Below are positions 50,578-59,308 of a stretch of 64,000 nt of DNA, in pieces (positions within the stretch are counted from its first letter, which is position 1; each line of letters opens with the position of its first letter). The notes beneath the pieces are model-generated. The model was not told the origin of the DNA, searched no databases, and was given only the letters and a program-made list of their open reading frames with translations. Both the position numbers and the translations under genes were made by a program. The stretch is from a virus, in the IMG/VR virus record IMGVR_UViG_3300034358_000044, positions 124,001 through 188,000 of that record. The stretch is one strand, 5' to 3'.

Positions 50578-52269
50578 ATGGCGATTCATGTTTACCGGTT
50601 CAGGGCACAAGGCCCGAACACCACGGACATCACCCAGGAAGTCCCCGGGACGGTGACGTTCAGCGCTGCAGGCTTCCTGTACGTCGACTACAGCGCCGAC
50701 AGCACCAACCTCCAAGACCTCACGGATGCCTTGGCGATTCGCGGGTGGGTCTACGACTCGACCGACCCGACGATGACCCCGGCGCAGCAGGCTGCTGCGA
50801 ACGGCAGTGACGCGATCAACTTCCTCTTCAATGGAACGCTGGTCGCCAAGCAGCCCAGCCTGAACATCGTCAGCGGTGCGACGGTGGTCAACAACGCTGG
50901 TGCCAACCGCATCGACATCACGATCCCCTCTGGTGTCGGTCTCGGCTCGGCCACTCCCAGCGCCATCAGCGCTGTAGCAGGTGCTGCTGGTTCTGCACCG
51001 GCATCGGCGCACGAGGACCACACCCACCAGGTGACGGTCGGCTCTCCCGTCGCCGCTGGCACTGCCAACGCAGATGGCTCTTCCAACTCGCTGGCCCGTG
51101 CTGACCACGTCCACGCTGTTCCGTTCACTGCCGTCAACGCAGCTCTCGGTGCGGCCAACGCATCGGTCAGCGTCAACGGTCAGAAGATCGTCAACCTGGC
51201 GGAGCCGGTCGGCCCGCAGGATGCGGCCACCAAGGCGTACGTCGATGCGACCCAGCAGGGCCTCGATCCGAAGGAGTCGGCTCGCGTCTCTACCATCGCA
51301 GCGCTGCCTGCCAACACCCCGGCTGGCACGGGCGTCACCAAGACGCTGACCGCCAACGCCAACGGCACGCTGACCATCGATGGTGTGCTGCTCGCCCTGA
51401 ATGACCGTGTTCTCGTGAAGGACGAGGCCTCGGCCGTCAACAACGGCGTGTACTACGTCACTGCCGCCGGCAGCGGCGCGGCACCCTGGGTTCTGACCCG
51501 GGCCACGGACGCCAACGCCACCTCGAAGGTCACCCCTGGACTCTACGTCTTCGTGGAGGAGGGAACCCAGGGCGGCAACGGCTACGTCCTGACCACGGTC
51601 GCCCCCATCACCCTGGACACCACTGGGCTCGTCTTCAGCCAGTTCTCGGGCGCTGGCCAGATCACCGCCGGCACCGGTATGACGAAGAGCGGCAACACGC
51701 TCAACGTCGTGGCTCACGTCGATGGGTCCATCCTCGTCCATGCGGACGACATCCAGGTCGGCGTCATCAGCGATGCGCAGCACGGCACTCGCGGTGGTGG
51801 CACGACCCACTCTGCGGCCACCGGCTCTGTCGCCGGCTTCATGTCCGCAGCCGACAAGACGAAGCTCGATGGCATCTCCGCCACGCCGGCAGATGACAGC
51901 TTCACCTTCGGCAACTTCAGCCTCGGCACCTCGACGACTGCCCGGTTCCTCTCGCCTGGCTACGACTCGGCGGCAGCTCCGGTCATCACCCGTCAGTTCC
52001 GCGTTCCCCGTGCCGGCACCATCAAGAGCCTGCGCGTTCACTCGAACACGGCAGGAGTGGGGGCCAGCAACCTGACCTTCACCGTGCGCAAGAACAACAC
52101 GAATCAGACGCTGTCCTGCACCTTCGCGAACACCATCGTGGACGGACAGGATCTCGCCAACTCGTTCGCGGTGGCAGCAGGAGACCTCCTGGACGTCACG
52201 GTCACCAAGTCGGCGTCTCTCACCACGAGCCCGATCGACGTGATTGCCTCGGTCGACTTCGCACCGTAA
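50578..52269 (+). CDS. Long tail fibre protein, paralogue 1
   Basis: A 563-residue product with N-terminus MAIHVYRFRAQGPNT and DLTDALAIRGWVYDSTDP shared with two other fibre genes. It has an AxHxH-like repeat (EDHTHQVTVG, ADHVHAVPF), one D-G-V...D-R-V-L-V-K repeat, and a C-terminal beta domain (RQFRVPRAGTIKSLRVHSNT). The fold is typical of trimeric fibres. It would bind host surface or attach other fibres. Confidence 0.8.
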   Translation: MAIHVYRFRAQGPNTTDITQEVPGTVTFSAAGFLYVDYSADSTNLQDLTDALAIRGWVYDSTDPTMTPAQQAAANGSDAINFLFNGTLVAKQPSLNIVSGATVVNNAGANRIDITIPSGVGLGSATPSAISAVAGAAGSAPASAHEDHTHQVTVGSPVAAGTANADGSSNSLARADHVHAVPFTAVNAALGAANASVSVNGQKIVNLAEPVGPQDAATKAYVDATQQGLDPKESARVSTIAALPANTPAGTGVTKTLTANANGTLTIDGVLLALNDRVLVKDEASAVNNGVYYVTAAGSGAAPWVLTRATDANATSKVTPGLYVFVEEGTQGGNGYVLTTVAPITLDTTGLVFSQFSGAGQITAGTGMTKSGNTLNVVAHVDGSILVHADDIQVGVISDAQHGTRGGGTTHSAATGSVAGFMSAADKTKLDGISATPADDSFTFGNFSLGTSTTARFLSPGYDSAAAPVITRQFRVPRAGTIKSLRVHSNTAGVGASNLTFTVRKNNTNQTLSCTFANTIVDGQDLANSFAVAAGDLLDVTVTKSASLTTSPIDVIASVDFAP

Positions 52270-52300
52270 GGTAGGTGCCTCAAGCTAGGAGCGGTGCCAC

Positions 52301-55300
52301 ATGGCGTCTCACGTCTACCGGTATGTGCTGACGGGGTTCTCTTCTTCCCAACTCTCCAGCCAAGTACCGGGATCCCCGACGCTCGGTAGCACCGCTCCTG
52401 CGCAGTACCTGGATGTCACTGTTGACTCCGCCTACCTGACGGATCTCAGCGACTTCATGGGATTGCAGGGGTACTCGTACTTCAGTACGGACCCCTCTCT
52501 CACTGTTGCTCAACAAGCTTCGAATGCGACCCCTCTCACTGGGGCCTCTCGTACTGTCCGTGTAGCCACCACGGTCAACATCACCTCTCTCGTTGGGGCC
52601 ATCGCGATTGATGGGGTGATTACGGCAAATGGTGACCGAGTCCTGGTGAAGAATCAGAACTCTCCCTCTCTGAACGGCATCTACGTAGCCGGCGGAGGAG
52701 TATGGGCTCTGGCGTCCGACTGGGTGACTGGTGCCGTAGTACCAGAGCTCCAGGTGTACGTCTCCGAAGGCTCCACCATGGCCCATTCGGTCTGGGGCCT
52801 TCAGACTTCTGGAACCATCACCGTTGGAACTACAGGCCTCACGTTCGTCAACGTGACCGCTCCCACGGACGTCACCGCAGCCCATCTCGCTGGAACTGAG
52901 ACCTTCACCGGCTCCAAGACGTTCAACACCGCCATCAAGAGCGGTGTCACTGGGGCCGTAGCTGGAACAACATTCCCATCTACTGCCTCGAACGCCATCG
53001 AGCTCCTCACGAACCAGCGTCTCGCTCTTGGGACCAACTGGTACATCCAGGAGTCTGGAGATCTCTTCGACATCTACCGAGGTGGAACTCTTCATTTCCG
53101 CTTCAACCCCGGAGTCGATACCTACCTTGCTGGACCGGTTTTCAAGGCGGCTGGGACCATTCGCTGGTCCAACACCACCACGGGCGGTCTCTCGGATGTC
53201 ACTGGGCAGTCGCTCTTGGCGGCGCCTACCTCCAAGGCGATGTCCGTCGTCGGCCCTCTTGGTGCTGGTGCTACGGATGTTGTCACCAAGTCCGGTTCCA
53301 GTGTTGCTGACGGCTCCGTCAATGGCGGAGCCAAGCTTCACAGCTTTCGAACCGGTATTGGTGGAACTGAGGTCGAGAAGGCCTATGTCACTGCGGCAGG
53401 TGACTTTACCACCACAGGGACTCTCACTGGAGCCAAGCTTGCTCCTTCGATGTCGCCCTTCATCGGTGTGACTCGTGAAGTCCGTCTTGTTTGCGTCAAC
53501 AACATCAGCATTGCAAGTGTTGGTGGGACCGTTGATGAAACGGATCTTGCTGTTGGCGATAGAGTTCTTCTCGTCAATCAGACTACGACTTCCGAAAACG
53601 GAATCTACGTCACCAGCTCCATCTCCCCCAGCATCACGCTCGTCAGAGCAGGGGATTGGGCCACTGGTGCCGTCGTTCCTGAGATGAGGATCTACGCCTC
53701 AGAGGGATTCTCGCTCTCTCACTCCACTTGGAGCCTCAACACCCAGGGCGCTATCACGGTGGGGACGACCGGACTCTCCTTCGTCAACGTCACCCCTGGA
53801 GGCAGTGGTGCTCTTGGTGGCGATCTTCAGGGGACTCTTCCGAATCCGACTCTTGCTCCCTCTGTCTACTCCCCCATTCCGTACCACCAAGTACGAGTCG
53901 CTTCTACAGCGAACATCATCATCGCCACTTGGGGCGGAGCGCAAGTCGACAGCATATCGATTGTTTCTGGCGATCGAATCCTGCTGAAGAACCAGACGAC
54001 TGCGACTGAGAATGGAATCTACTCCGCATCAGGAGGGGTTCTCGTTCGCGTTGCAGACTTCGTCACCGGAGCGATAGCACAAGAGTCCGTCATTCTTGTG
54101 GCAGAGGGAGTCACTCAGGCGGACTCGGCATGGAGACTGACCAACTCCGGTTCCATCGTCATTGGAACGACGGCTCTCACGTTCGAGAACGTGACTCCGT
54201 CCGTCACTCGAATCGTCAAGTACGTAGGCACCTCCAACATCCCTACGCTCAGTGGTTCCGTCTCAGTAGATGGAGTTACCACAGCGGCAGGAGATCGAGT
54301 TCTTCTCACTGGTCAAGCGACAAGTCCGCAAAACGGAATATGGGTTGCTCAGGCTGGGGCATGGACTCGTCCGAATGACTGGATAGCTGGGAGAGTGCTC
54401 AACGGAACTGCAATCTGGGTCACTTCTGGAAACACCCAGTACAACACGAACTGGCGCGTCAATACCGCTGACCCCATTACGGTAGGGACGACCAGTGTTT
54501 CAATCTTCAACGCTCTTCCGTACATGTTCGGCTCTTCGTCAGACCTGAACGCCAGTACGCTGCTTGCGCCAATCATTGCTTCCACAGTTCGTCCTCGCCT
54601 GGGCAACCTGCACGTTGTTCGGGTCATGAGTTCCAGCAACCTCGCGACCCCGACTACACGAAACCTGTCGGTGGCTGTCGACGGGGTCACGCTGGCAGAA
54701 GGTGACCGGATACTTCTTCAAGCGCAAACCACGCCATCGGAGAATGGCATCTGGGTGGCCAGGGCCAGCGGAGGATGGACTCGTCCATATGACTTCCCTG
54801 CGGCTTCTACTGGGGCGGTGCTGGCAGAATGTGAAGTGGCTGTCTCCGAGGGTACCGTTTGGGCCCACACCTACTGGAACCTCACGACTCCAGGTTCCAT
54901 CGTGGTGGACACCACCTCGATCACCTTCACTCAGAAGACATCGAGCATCTCTCCTACGACGATGCCCCTCTTGGGCACGTCGCGCATCGTCTCTGTCGCT
55001 TCCACCGTCAACGTCGCTTCGTTGTCCGGCACTCTGACGATTGACGGTGTGCAGCCCCTGGATGGGGCCAGGGTTCTCATCAAGAATCAGACGACCCAGA
55101 GTCAAAACGGCATCTACATCGCGAACAACGCTGGGGCATGGACACGGGCCACGGACTGGGTGACGGGGTCTGTTCTCGTCGAGATGAAGGTCTACGTCTC
55201 TGCTGGCTCCACTCAGGCTCATACGGAATGGTACGTCAGCAGCTTCGCTGGAGGGATTGTTGGAACCAACGCCTGCACCTTCACGCAGATTCTTTACGTC

Positions 55301-57106
55301 TACCCAGGTACGAGCTTCGTTGGAGACGTTACAGGAAATGCGAATGGAACACTTGTTCCGATTCTGACCCGGTCCCAGTCGGGCAACTACATTCCAGTTC
55401 GAGCGGTAGCGACTACCAACATCACAGTTGCTGGCCCACAAACGATTGACGGTGTTGCTCTTGGTGATGGAGACCGTGTTCTTCTGACGAATCAGTCCGA
55501 CAGTACGACCAACGGCATCTACACGTTCACCGCCTCGGCTAAAACACGAATGTTTACCGGGTATACCTTGTACTCGGGAACCAGAGTTTTCGTACAGGAG
55601 GGTACGGCCAAGGCACAGACTGAGTGGATGGTCACCGACACGCCAGGCCTGAATGGGTTCATCAATGCTTCAGGCATTACGCAGACGTGGACCCAAATCA
55701 CCAAGACGGTCAATCTTCCAGGAACTCTCGGTGCTGCAGCAGGCTCCGCCGGTACGGCAATTCAGCTCTCTCCGAGAGACCACGTCCATCCCATCACCTA
55801 TGGCACCACGGCCAACACCGTGGCCCAGGGAAACGACTCCAGGTTCTTCAGTGCTGCAGGTGGAGACCTGGCGGGTACCTACCCCAACCCGACTCTCGCT
55901 ACCTCCGTCCGTACCAACGCCGGACAGTTCAAGTTCTGCCGAATCACCTCGACCGTCAACATCGCGACGCTGAGCGGACTGACCGCCATCGATGGTGTGA
56001 CGCCGGTCGCTGGTGATCGAATCCTCCTCAAGAACCAGACGACCGCCAGTCAGAACGGCATCTACGTTGCTGCGGCCGGTGCCTGGGCCTACGCCTCTGA
56101 CTGGGGCACTGGCGCCGTCTTCGGGGAATGCTTGGTGGCGGTGTCGGAAGGCACGAGCTTCAAGCACACCATCTGGCAGCTGACGACGCAGGGCACCATC
56201 ACTGTCGGCACAACTGCGCTCACGTTCGCGCCGCTGGCCTCCATTGCCAACATCAATGGAGCTGGAGCTTCAGACGTCTGTGCCAAGGCCGGCACGACAC
56301 TGACCGATGGTACCGTCAGTGGGACTGCCCACGTATTCTCCATTCGAACTGGCATCAACAACACCGAGGTGGAGAAGGCCTGGTTCGACGGAACCGGAAT
56401 GCTACGGTTCGGTTCTGGCTCCACTCTCTCGCTTGGGACTGGAGCCAATGCGTCTGCAGCGAATGGCTCGGCTATTGGTACCAGCGCTTCTGCGAGTACA
56501 AACGCCACAGCTGTAGGAAATACCGCCAATGGTGGGAACTACGGCACGGCAGTAGGGTATAACGCAGCAGCCACAAGCTATGGGGTTGCTGTTGGTGCGA
56601 ATGCCAACGCTGGAAGCTTTCAGGGCGCTGTTGCTCTTGGGTACTTCTCAGCGGCTCAGCGCGTTCGAGAGTTCGTCAAGGGCGTCGATATGGCGACCAC
56701 GACGCTACGAAGCTGGTCCGTCTTGGACTGGTACGGATCGACCTCCAACGCGACGCCTACTGAAATCTACCTTGATGGCAGCTCTGGCAGAGCCATCCTG
56801 CTGAATAACTCGGCCTTCCAGTTCAAGCTGATGGTCGTCGCCAAGCTCAGCGGCGTCAACAACGTCAAGGGCTGGGAAATCAGTGGCCTCATCACCCGTG
56901 GAGCTGCTGCTGCTAATACCTACATCTCTTCAACTTCCACCGAGGTCTTCCAGATCGAAATGGACGGAGCCAACCCCATTGGCTCTTGGGACTGCGTCGC
57001 AAGTGCGGACACCACCAACGGGACGTTGAAGATAACCGTCACTGGGTATGGAGCTCAGACCGTCAGCTGGAACGTGCGTGGAGACATCAGCGAGGTGAGG
57101 TTCTAA
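52301..57106 (+). CDS. Very long tail fibre protein, paralogue 2 with YadA-like end
   Basis: A 1601-residue product with the same leader (MASHVYRYVLTG, LSSQVPGSPTLG). It contains eight copies of a roughly 75-110-residue repeat: D-G-V, G-D-R-V-L-L-K-N-Q-T-T, Q-N-G-I-Y, W-T-R, V-S-E-G and G-T-I-T-V-G-T-T. Near residues 1365-1450 there are YadA-head-like repeats (GSAIGTSASASTNATAVGNT; TAVGYNAAATSYGVAVGANA), which form trimeric left-handed beta-rolls. The C-terminus is a beta domain, likely receptor-binding. Confidence 0.85.
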   Translation: MASHVYRYVLTGFSSSQLSSQVPGSPTLGSTAPAQYLDVTVDSAYLTDLSDFMGLQGYSYFSTDPSLTVAQQASNATPLTGASRTVRVATTVNITSLVGAIAIDGVITANGDRVLVKNQNSPSLNGIYVAGGGVWALASDWVTGAVVPELQVYVSEGSTMAHSVWGLQTSGTITVGTTGLTFVNVTAPTDVTAAHLAGTETFTGSKTFNTAIKSGVTGAVAGTTFPSTASNAIELLTNQRLALGTNWYIQESGDLFDIYRGGTLHFRFNPGVDTYLAGPVFKAAGTIRWSNTTTGGLSDVTGQSLLAAPTSKAMSVVGPLGAGATDVVTKSGSSVADGSVNGGAKLHSFRTGIGGTEVEKAYVTAAGDFTTTGTLTGAKLAPSMSPFIGVTREVRLVCVNNISIASVGGTVDETDLAVGDRVLLVNQTTTSENGIYVTSSISPSITLVRAGDWATGAVVPEMRIYASEGFSLSHSTWSLNTQGAITVGTTGLSFVNVTPGGSGALGGDLQGTLPNPTLAPSVYSPIPYHQVRVASTANIIIATWGGAQVDSISIVSGDRILLKNQTTATENGIYSASGGVLVRVADFVTGAIAQESVILVAEGVTQADSAWRLTNSGSIVIGTTALTFENVTPSVTRIVKYVGTSNIPTLSGSVSVDGVTTAAGDRVLLTGQATSPQNGIWVAQAGAWTRPNDWIAGRVLNGTAIWVTSGNTQYNTNWRVNTADPITVGTTSVSIFNALPYMFGSSSDLNASTLLAPIIASTVRPRLGNLHVVRVMSSSNLATPTTRNLSVAVDGVTLAEGDRILLQAQTTPSENGIWVARASGGWTRPYDFPAASTGAVLAECEVAVSEGTVWAHTYWNLTTPGSIVVDTTSITFTQKTSSISPTTMPLLGTSRIVSVASTVNVASLSGTLTIDGVQPLDGARVLIKNQTTQSQNGIYIANNAGAWTRATDWVTGSVLVEMKVYVSAGSTQAHTEWYVSSFAGGIVGTNACTFTQILYVYPGTSFVGDVTGNANGTLVPILTRSQSGNYIPVRAVATTNITVAGPQTIDGVALGDGDRVLLTNQSDSTTNGIYTFTASAKTRMFTGYTLYSGTRVFVQEGTAKAQTEWMVTDTPGLNGFINASGITQTWTQITKTVNLPGTLGAAAGSAGTAIQLSPRDHVHPITYGTTANTVAQGNDSRFFSAAGGDLAGTYPNPTLATSVRTNAGQFKFCRITSTVNIATLSGLTAIDGVTPVAGDRILLKNQTTASQNGIYVAAAGAWAYASDWGTGAVFGECLVAVSEGTSFKHTIWQLTTQGTITVGTTALTFAPLASIANINGAGASDVCAKAGTTLTDGTVSGTAHVFSIRTGINNTEVEKAWFDGTGMLRFGSGSTLSLGTGANASAANGSAIGTSASASTNATAVGNTANGGNYGTAVGYNAAATSYGVAVGANANAGSFQGAVALGYFSAAQRVREFVKGVDMATTTLRSWSVLDWYGSTSNATPTEIYLDGSSGRAILLNNSAFQFKLMVVAKLSGVNNVKGWEISGLITRGAAAANTYISSTSTEVFQIEMDGANPIGSWDCVASADTTNGTLKITVTGYGAQTVSWNVRGDISEVRF
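52590..56230 (+). repeat. Eight protein-level repeats in the fibre shaft
   Basis: Each unit codes for I/V-D-G-V, G-D-R-[VI]-L-L, N-G-I-[YW], a Trp-containing turn and a G-T-T-x-[LV]-T-F end. Copies differ at DNA level, so they diverged or recombined long ago. The same unit occurs once in 50578-52269 and twice in 59309-62779. Confidence 0.75.
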
Positions 57107-57556
57107 ATGGCCGACAAGTACAGAGTCGACAAGGACGGCATCATCGCCGTTCCCGCCTGGAGGACCTTCACGGCGAACGGCTACTACGTCACGTACCTCG
57201 AAACTGACTACAACAGCCCATATGACGGGTCTACGATTCCCTACTGCACCGATTACCCTGGCGGGGCTTTCCTAAGTCCTGCCGTTTACAAGGACCCGGA
57301 AGGAAGAGTCCATCTTCGAGGATTGATAGGGCCCTACGACCCCGTCTACATACAGCACACCATTGGCACGTACCTCTTTCTTCTGCCAAGTGACTGTAGA
57401 CCGAACAGGCAAATCATTGTCCCAGTTCGGGGAAATACCGGTTCTTGCCGAATGGACATCACGGCTACTGGGTACGGGTTCATTCAAGAAGCCCCTGCCT
57501 ATGGCTGGCAAAGCTTCGTTTGTCTCGATGGCATCAGCTTCGACACCAGGGCGTAG
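57107..57556 (+). CDS. Fibre-tip-like protein, tandem copy 1
   Basis: The 149-residue product starts MADKYRVDKDGIIAVPAWRT immediately after the fibre gene stop. It has a beta-rich body and ends W-Q-S-F-V-C-L-D-G-I-S-F-D-T-R-A. It aligns with the next gene: MADK-[YF]-R-[VI]-D-K-D-G, HLRGL/YLRGL, FVCLDG[IV]SFD. Such small proteins may cap a fibre and bind receptor. Confidence 0.65.
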   Translation: MADKYRVDKDGIIAVPAWRTFTANGYYVTYLETDYNSPYDGSTIPYCTDYPGGAFLSPAVYKDPEGRVHLRGLIGPYDPVYIQHTIGTYLFLLPSDCRPNRQIIVPVRGNTGSCRMDITATGYGFIQEAPAYGWQSFVCLDGISFDTRA

Positions 57557-57559
57557 ACG

Positions 57560-57952
57560 ATGGCTGACAAGTTCCGCATCGACAAAGATGGACAAGTGGT
57601 CCCCAATCCGTGGACCAACTTCACTGGCAACAGCATCTATGCTGCTGGTTGGTCGGACTATTCAGTGGTGGCCTTTCTCCCCCCAGCAGTATGTCAAAGC
57701 AAGTTCGGAAAAGTGTACCTCCGTGGTTTGATGAATGGCACCACCACTGCATTGAGCGCTACCATCTTCACACTGCCGGTAGGTCTTCGCCCAGCTCTTG
57801 GAACAAGATTTGACGTGAGAACCGCTGGAGGTTCCTCTCGGTTGGATATTGGGGCAGATGGCCAAGGCAAGATAGTAGAAGTCACTGGCGGATACGCTCT
57901 CTGGTACGGCTTTGTCTGCCTCGATGGTGTTTCGTTCGACATTCGAGCTTGA
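57560..57952 (+). CDS. Fibre-tip-like protein, tandem copy 2
   Basis: The 130-residue product starts MADKFRIDKDGQVVPNPWTN three bases after copy 1 and ends W-Y-G-F-V-C-L-D-G-V-S-F-D-I-R-A. Middle residues (KVYLRGLMNGTTTALSATIF) correspond to copy 1 but are highly diverged, as expected for exposed receptor-binding surfaces. Copy 1 carries an extra Tyr/Pro-rich loop of about 20 residues. Confidence 0.65.
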   Translation: MADKFRIDKDGQVVPNPWTNFTGNSIYAAGWSDYSVVAFLPPAVCQSKFGKVYLRGLMNGTTTALSATIFTLPVGLRPALGTRFDVRTAGGSSRLDIGADGQGKIVEVTGGYALWYGFVCLDGVSFDIRA

Positions 57953-57961
57953 GGGAGCCAC

Positions 57962-58588
57962 ATGCCGACCCAATTTGTTGAAACAACAGTTGCTGCAGCC
58001 ACCTCAGGCCATGAGGCCCTGACCCATCTGGTTGAGGTACTCGTCGCACTCCTCCCACCGGGATGCTTCATAGTCGGCGAGTGCCTGGCCGATGCCCTCT
58101 TGGGAAAGGAAGTCACCGACATCTCCATCTGGAGCTCTGATGCTGAAGCGTACGCTGCACTGAAGCTGGCTCTTGAGTCCTCCAGCAGCAGCGGAGCTCT
58201 CATGAGCTACAGCTTTGTTGAGAAGACTTCTCAAGCCGGCGCGATCTCTTTCACCGTGGATGCAACGGCTCTTGGGCCTACGCCTGTTCCTCCGCTTTTC
58301 ATTCGACTGCGTGCAGTCGGGAAGACGGAAGAAGAAGTCCTCAACATGATGGACTTCACGGTGTGCCAGGTGTTGCTCTCCGGCGGTGGGCGCCTAGTGG
58401 TTGGTCCCACAACACTGGATGACCTCCGAGCGGGGCGTCTGGTGCTGGTGCAGTCCAAGGGAATGCTCTTGAATCGAACGAGAGTCTTCATCAATGACGG
58501 GTTTCTTCCAACCGAGCAGTGCTGGTTGGATCTCATCGCCGCTGACGCAGCGCACACGGCGCAGTATCAAGAGATGCAGGCTCAGTAA
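57962..58588 (+). CDS. Nucleotidyltransferase-fold-like protein, probably degenerate
   Basis: The 208-residue product has PPGCFIVGECLADALLGKEV followed by TDISIWSSDAEAY, in the pattern of the G-G/S...D-x-D motif of poly(A)-polymerase-type nucleotidyltransferases, then MDFTVCQVLL, a D-D-L-x-x-G-R-L helix start and LLNRTRVFINDGF, which match the R-D-F-T-x-N and R-x-x-R-F region order. The second metal ligand (D-x-D) reads D-I-S, and the glycine pair is G-E, so catalysis may be lost. It lies in the fibre block, a strange place for this fold. Confidence 0.5.
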   Translation: MPTQFVETTVAAATSGHEALTHLVEVLVALLPPGCFIVGECLADALLGKEVTDISIWSSDAEAYAALKLALESSSSSGALMSYSFVEKTSQAGAISFTVDATALGPTPVPPLFIRLRAVGKTEEEVLNMMDFTVCQVLLSGGGRLVVGPTTLDDLRAGRLVLVQSKGMLLNRTRVFINDGFLPTEQCWLDLIAADAAHTAQYQEMQAQ

Positions 58589-58605
58589 GAGATGCAGGCT
58601 CAGTA
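58570..58605 (+). repeat. Perfect 18-bp tandem duplication at the gene end
   Basis: AGAGATGCAGGCTCAGTA occurs twice head to tail; the first copy holds the gene stop (TAA at 58586-58588 spans the copy junction). It looks like a recent slippage duplication of the C-terminal codons, leaving a copy in the 5' leader of the next gene. Confidence 0.9.
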
Positions 58606-58617
58606 GAGGAGAACACC

Positions 58618-58848
58618 ATGGGAATTGGAACTGACGGAGCGAAGAGCCTCATCCTCAGCCTCAAGGCGGGCACCACCACGAAGCAGGAGCTTCGAGCTGA
58701 AATCGGAGATGCTCTCAACGTGCTTCACACCAAGGCTGCTGCCATGGACACGCAGATGGCAGGAGCTGCTGCAGACTTTGCGGCAGCCCTCCCCACGGAG
58801 TTCCAGCAGCACGTCGATCAGCTCCCCGACGTGGGCGATACACCGTAG
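58618..58848 (+). CDS. Small helical protein of the fibre block
   Basis: The 76-residue product starts MGIGTDGAKSLILSLKAGTT with AGAGGAG upstream. It is mostly helical and Ala-rich (KAAAMDTQMAGAAADFAAAL). It could be a fibre assembly chaperone or a hinge piece; no evidence beyond position. Confidence 0.5.
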   Translation: MGIGTDGAKSLILSLKAGTTTKQELRAEIGDALNVLHTKAAAMDTQMAGAAADFAAALPTEFQQHVDQLPDVGDTP

Positions 58849-58963
58849 CCAAGGGCTGATTTCTCTTCTACCCTGAAGCCTTTGTACAAGGTACTGTACC
58901 CCAGCGAAGAATCTGCGACCGAGGGTGTAACTCTACCCTCTCACGACCTGGCAATGGGGTACC

Positions 58964-59284
58964 ATGGTGAGCTCTCAGCCGGATGAAGTCCCTGCTCTAC
59001 GCGCATTGGTAGAGGAGATGCGGCAGAAGTTCCAGAAGGAGCTTCTCGAACTTCGAGAACAGCTCTCCGTTCTTCAAGCCAAGCTCTCTGAGGTGGAAGC
59101 CCAGGTGGCCCACTTCGAGCCGATGGTTGAAGCAAGAGCTGCCCGCACGGACAGAATTGTTCTTGAGCTCCAAGTGGAGTTCAGGCGATGGCAGAAAGAG
59201 ATGAGTGCTCACGAGAGTGTTGAGGTGAGCCACCACTCTTCTGTCCAGACGAAGCTCGACAAGATCCTTGAGGCACTTTCGTAA
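58964..59284 (+). CDS. Coiled-coil protein of the fibre block
   Basis: The 106-residue product is nearly all coiled coil (ALRALVEEMRQKFQKELLEL, EQLSVLQAKLSEVEAQVAHF). Glu/Leu/Arg rich and without Gly or Pro breaks. It could assist fibre trimerisation as a chaperone, or join fibres. In the 115 bases before it, GAGGGT/ACCCTC (58921-58940) forms a small hairpin. Confidence 0.55.
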   Translation: MVSSQPDEVPALRALVEEMRQKFQKELLELREQLSVLQAKLSEVEAQVAHFEPMVEARAARTDRIVLELQVEFRRWQKEMSAHESVEVSHHSSVQTKLDKILEALS

Positions 59285-59308
59285 TCCAGCGTACAACTGT
59301 GGGCGGCG

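Noticed and set aside
50572-52041. A 489-residue minus-strand frame in the first fibre gene
   Set aside because: It is antisense to a fibre gene with clear homologues in the window; an Arg/Asp-rich translation without motifs.
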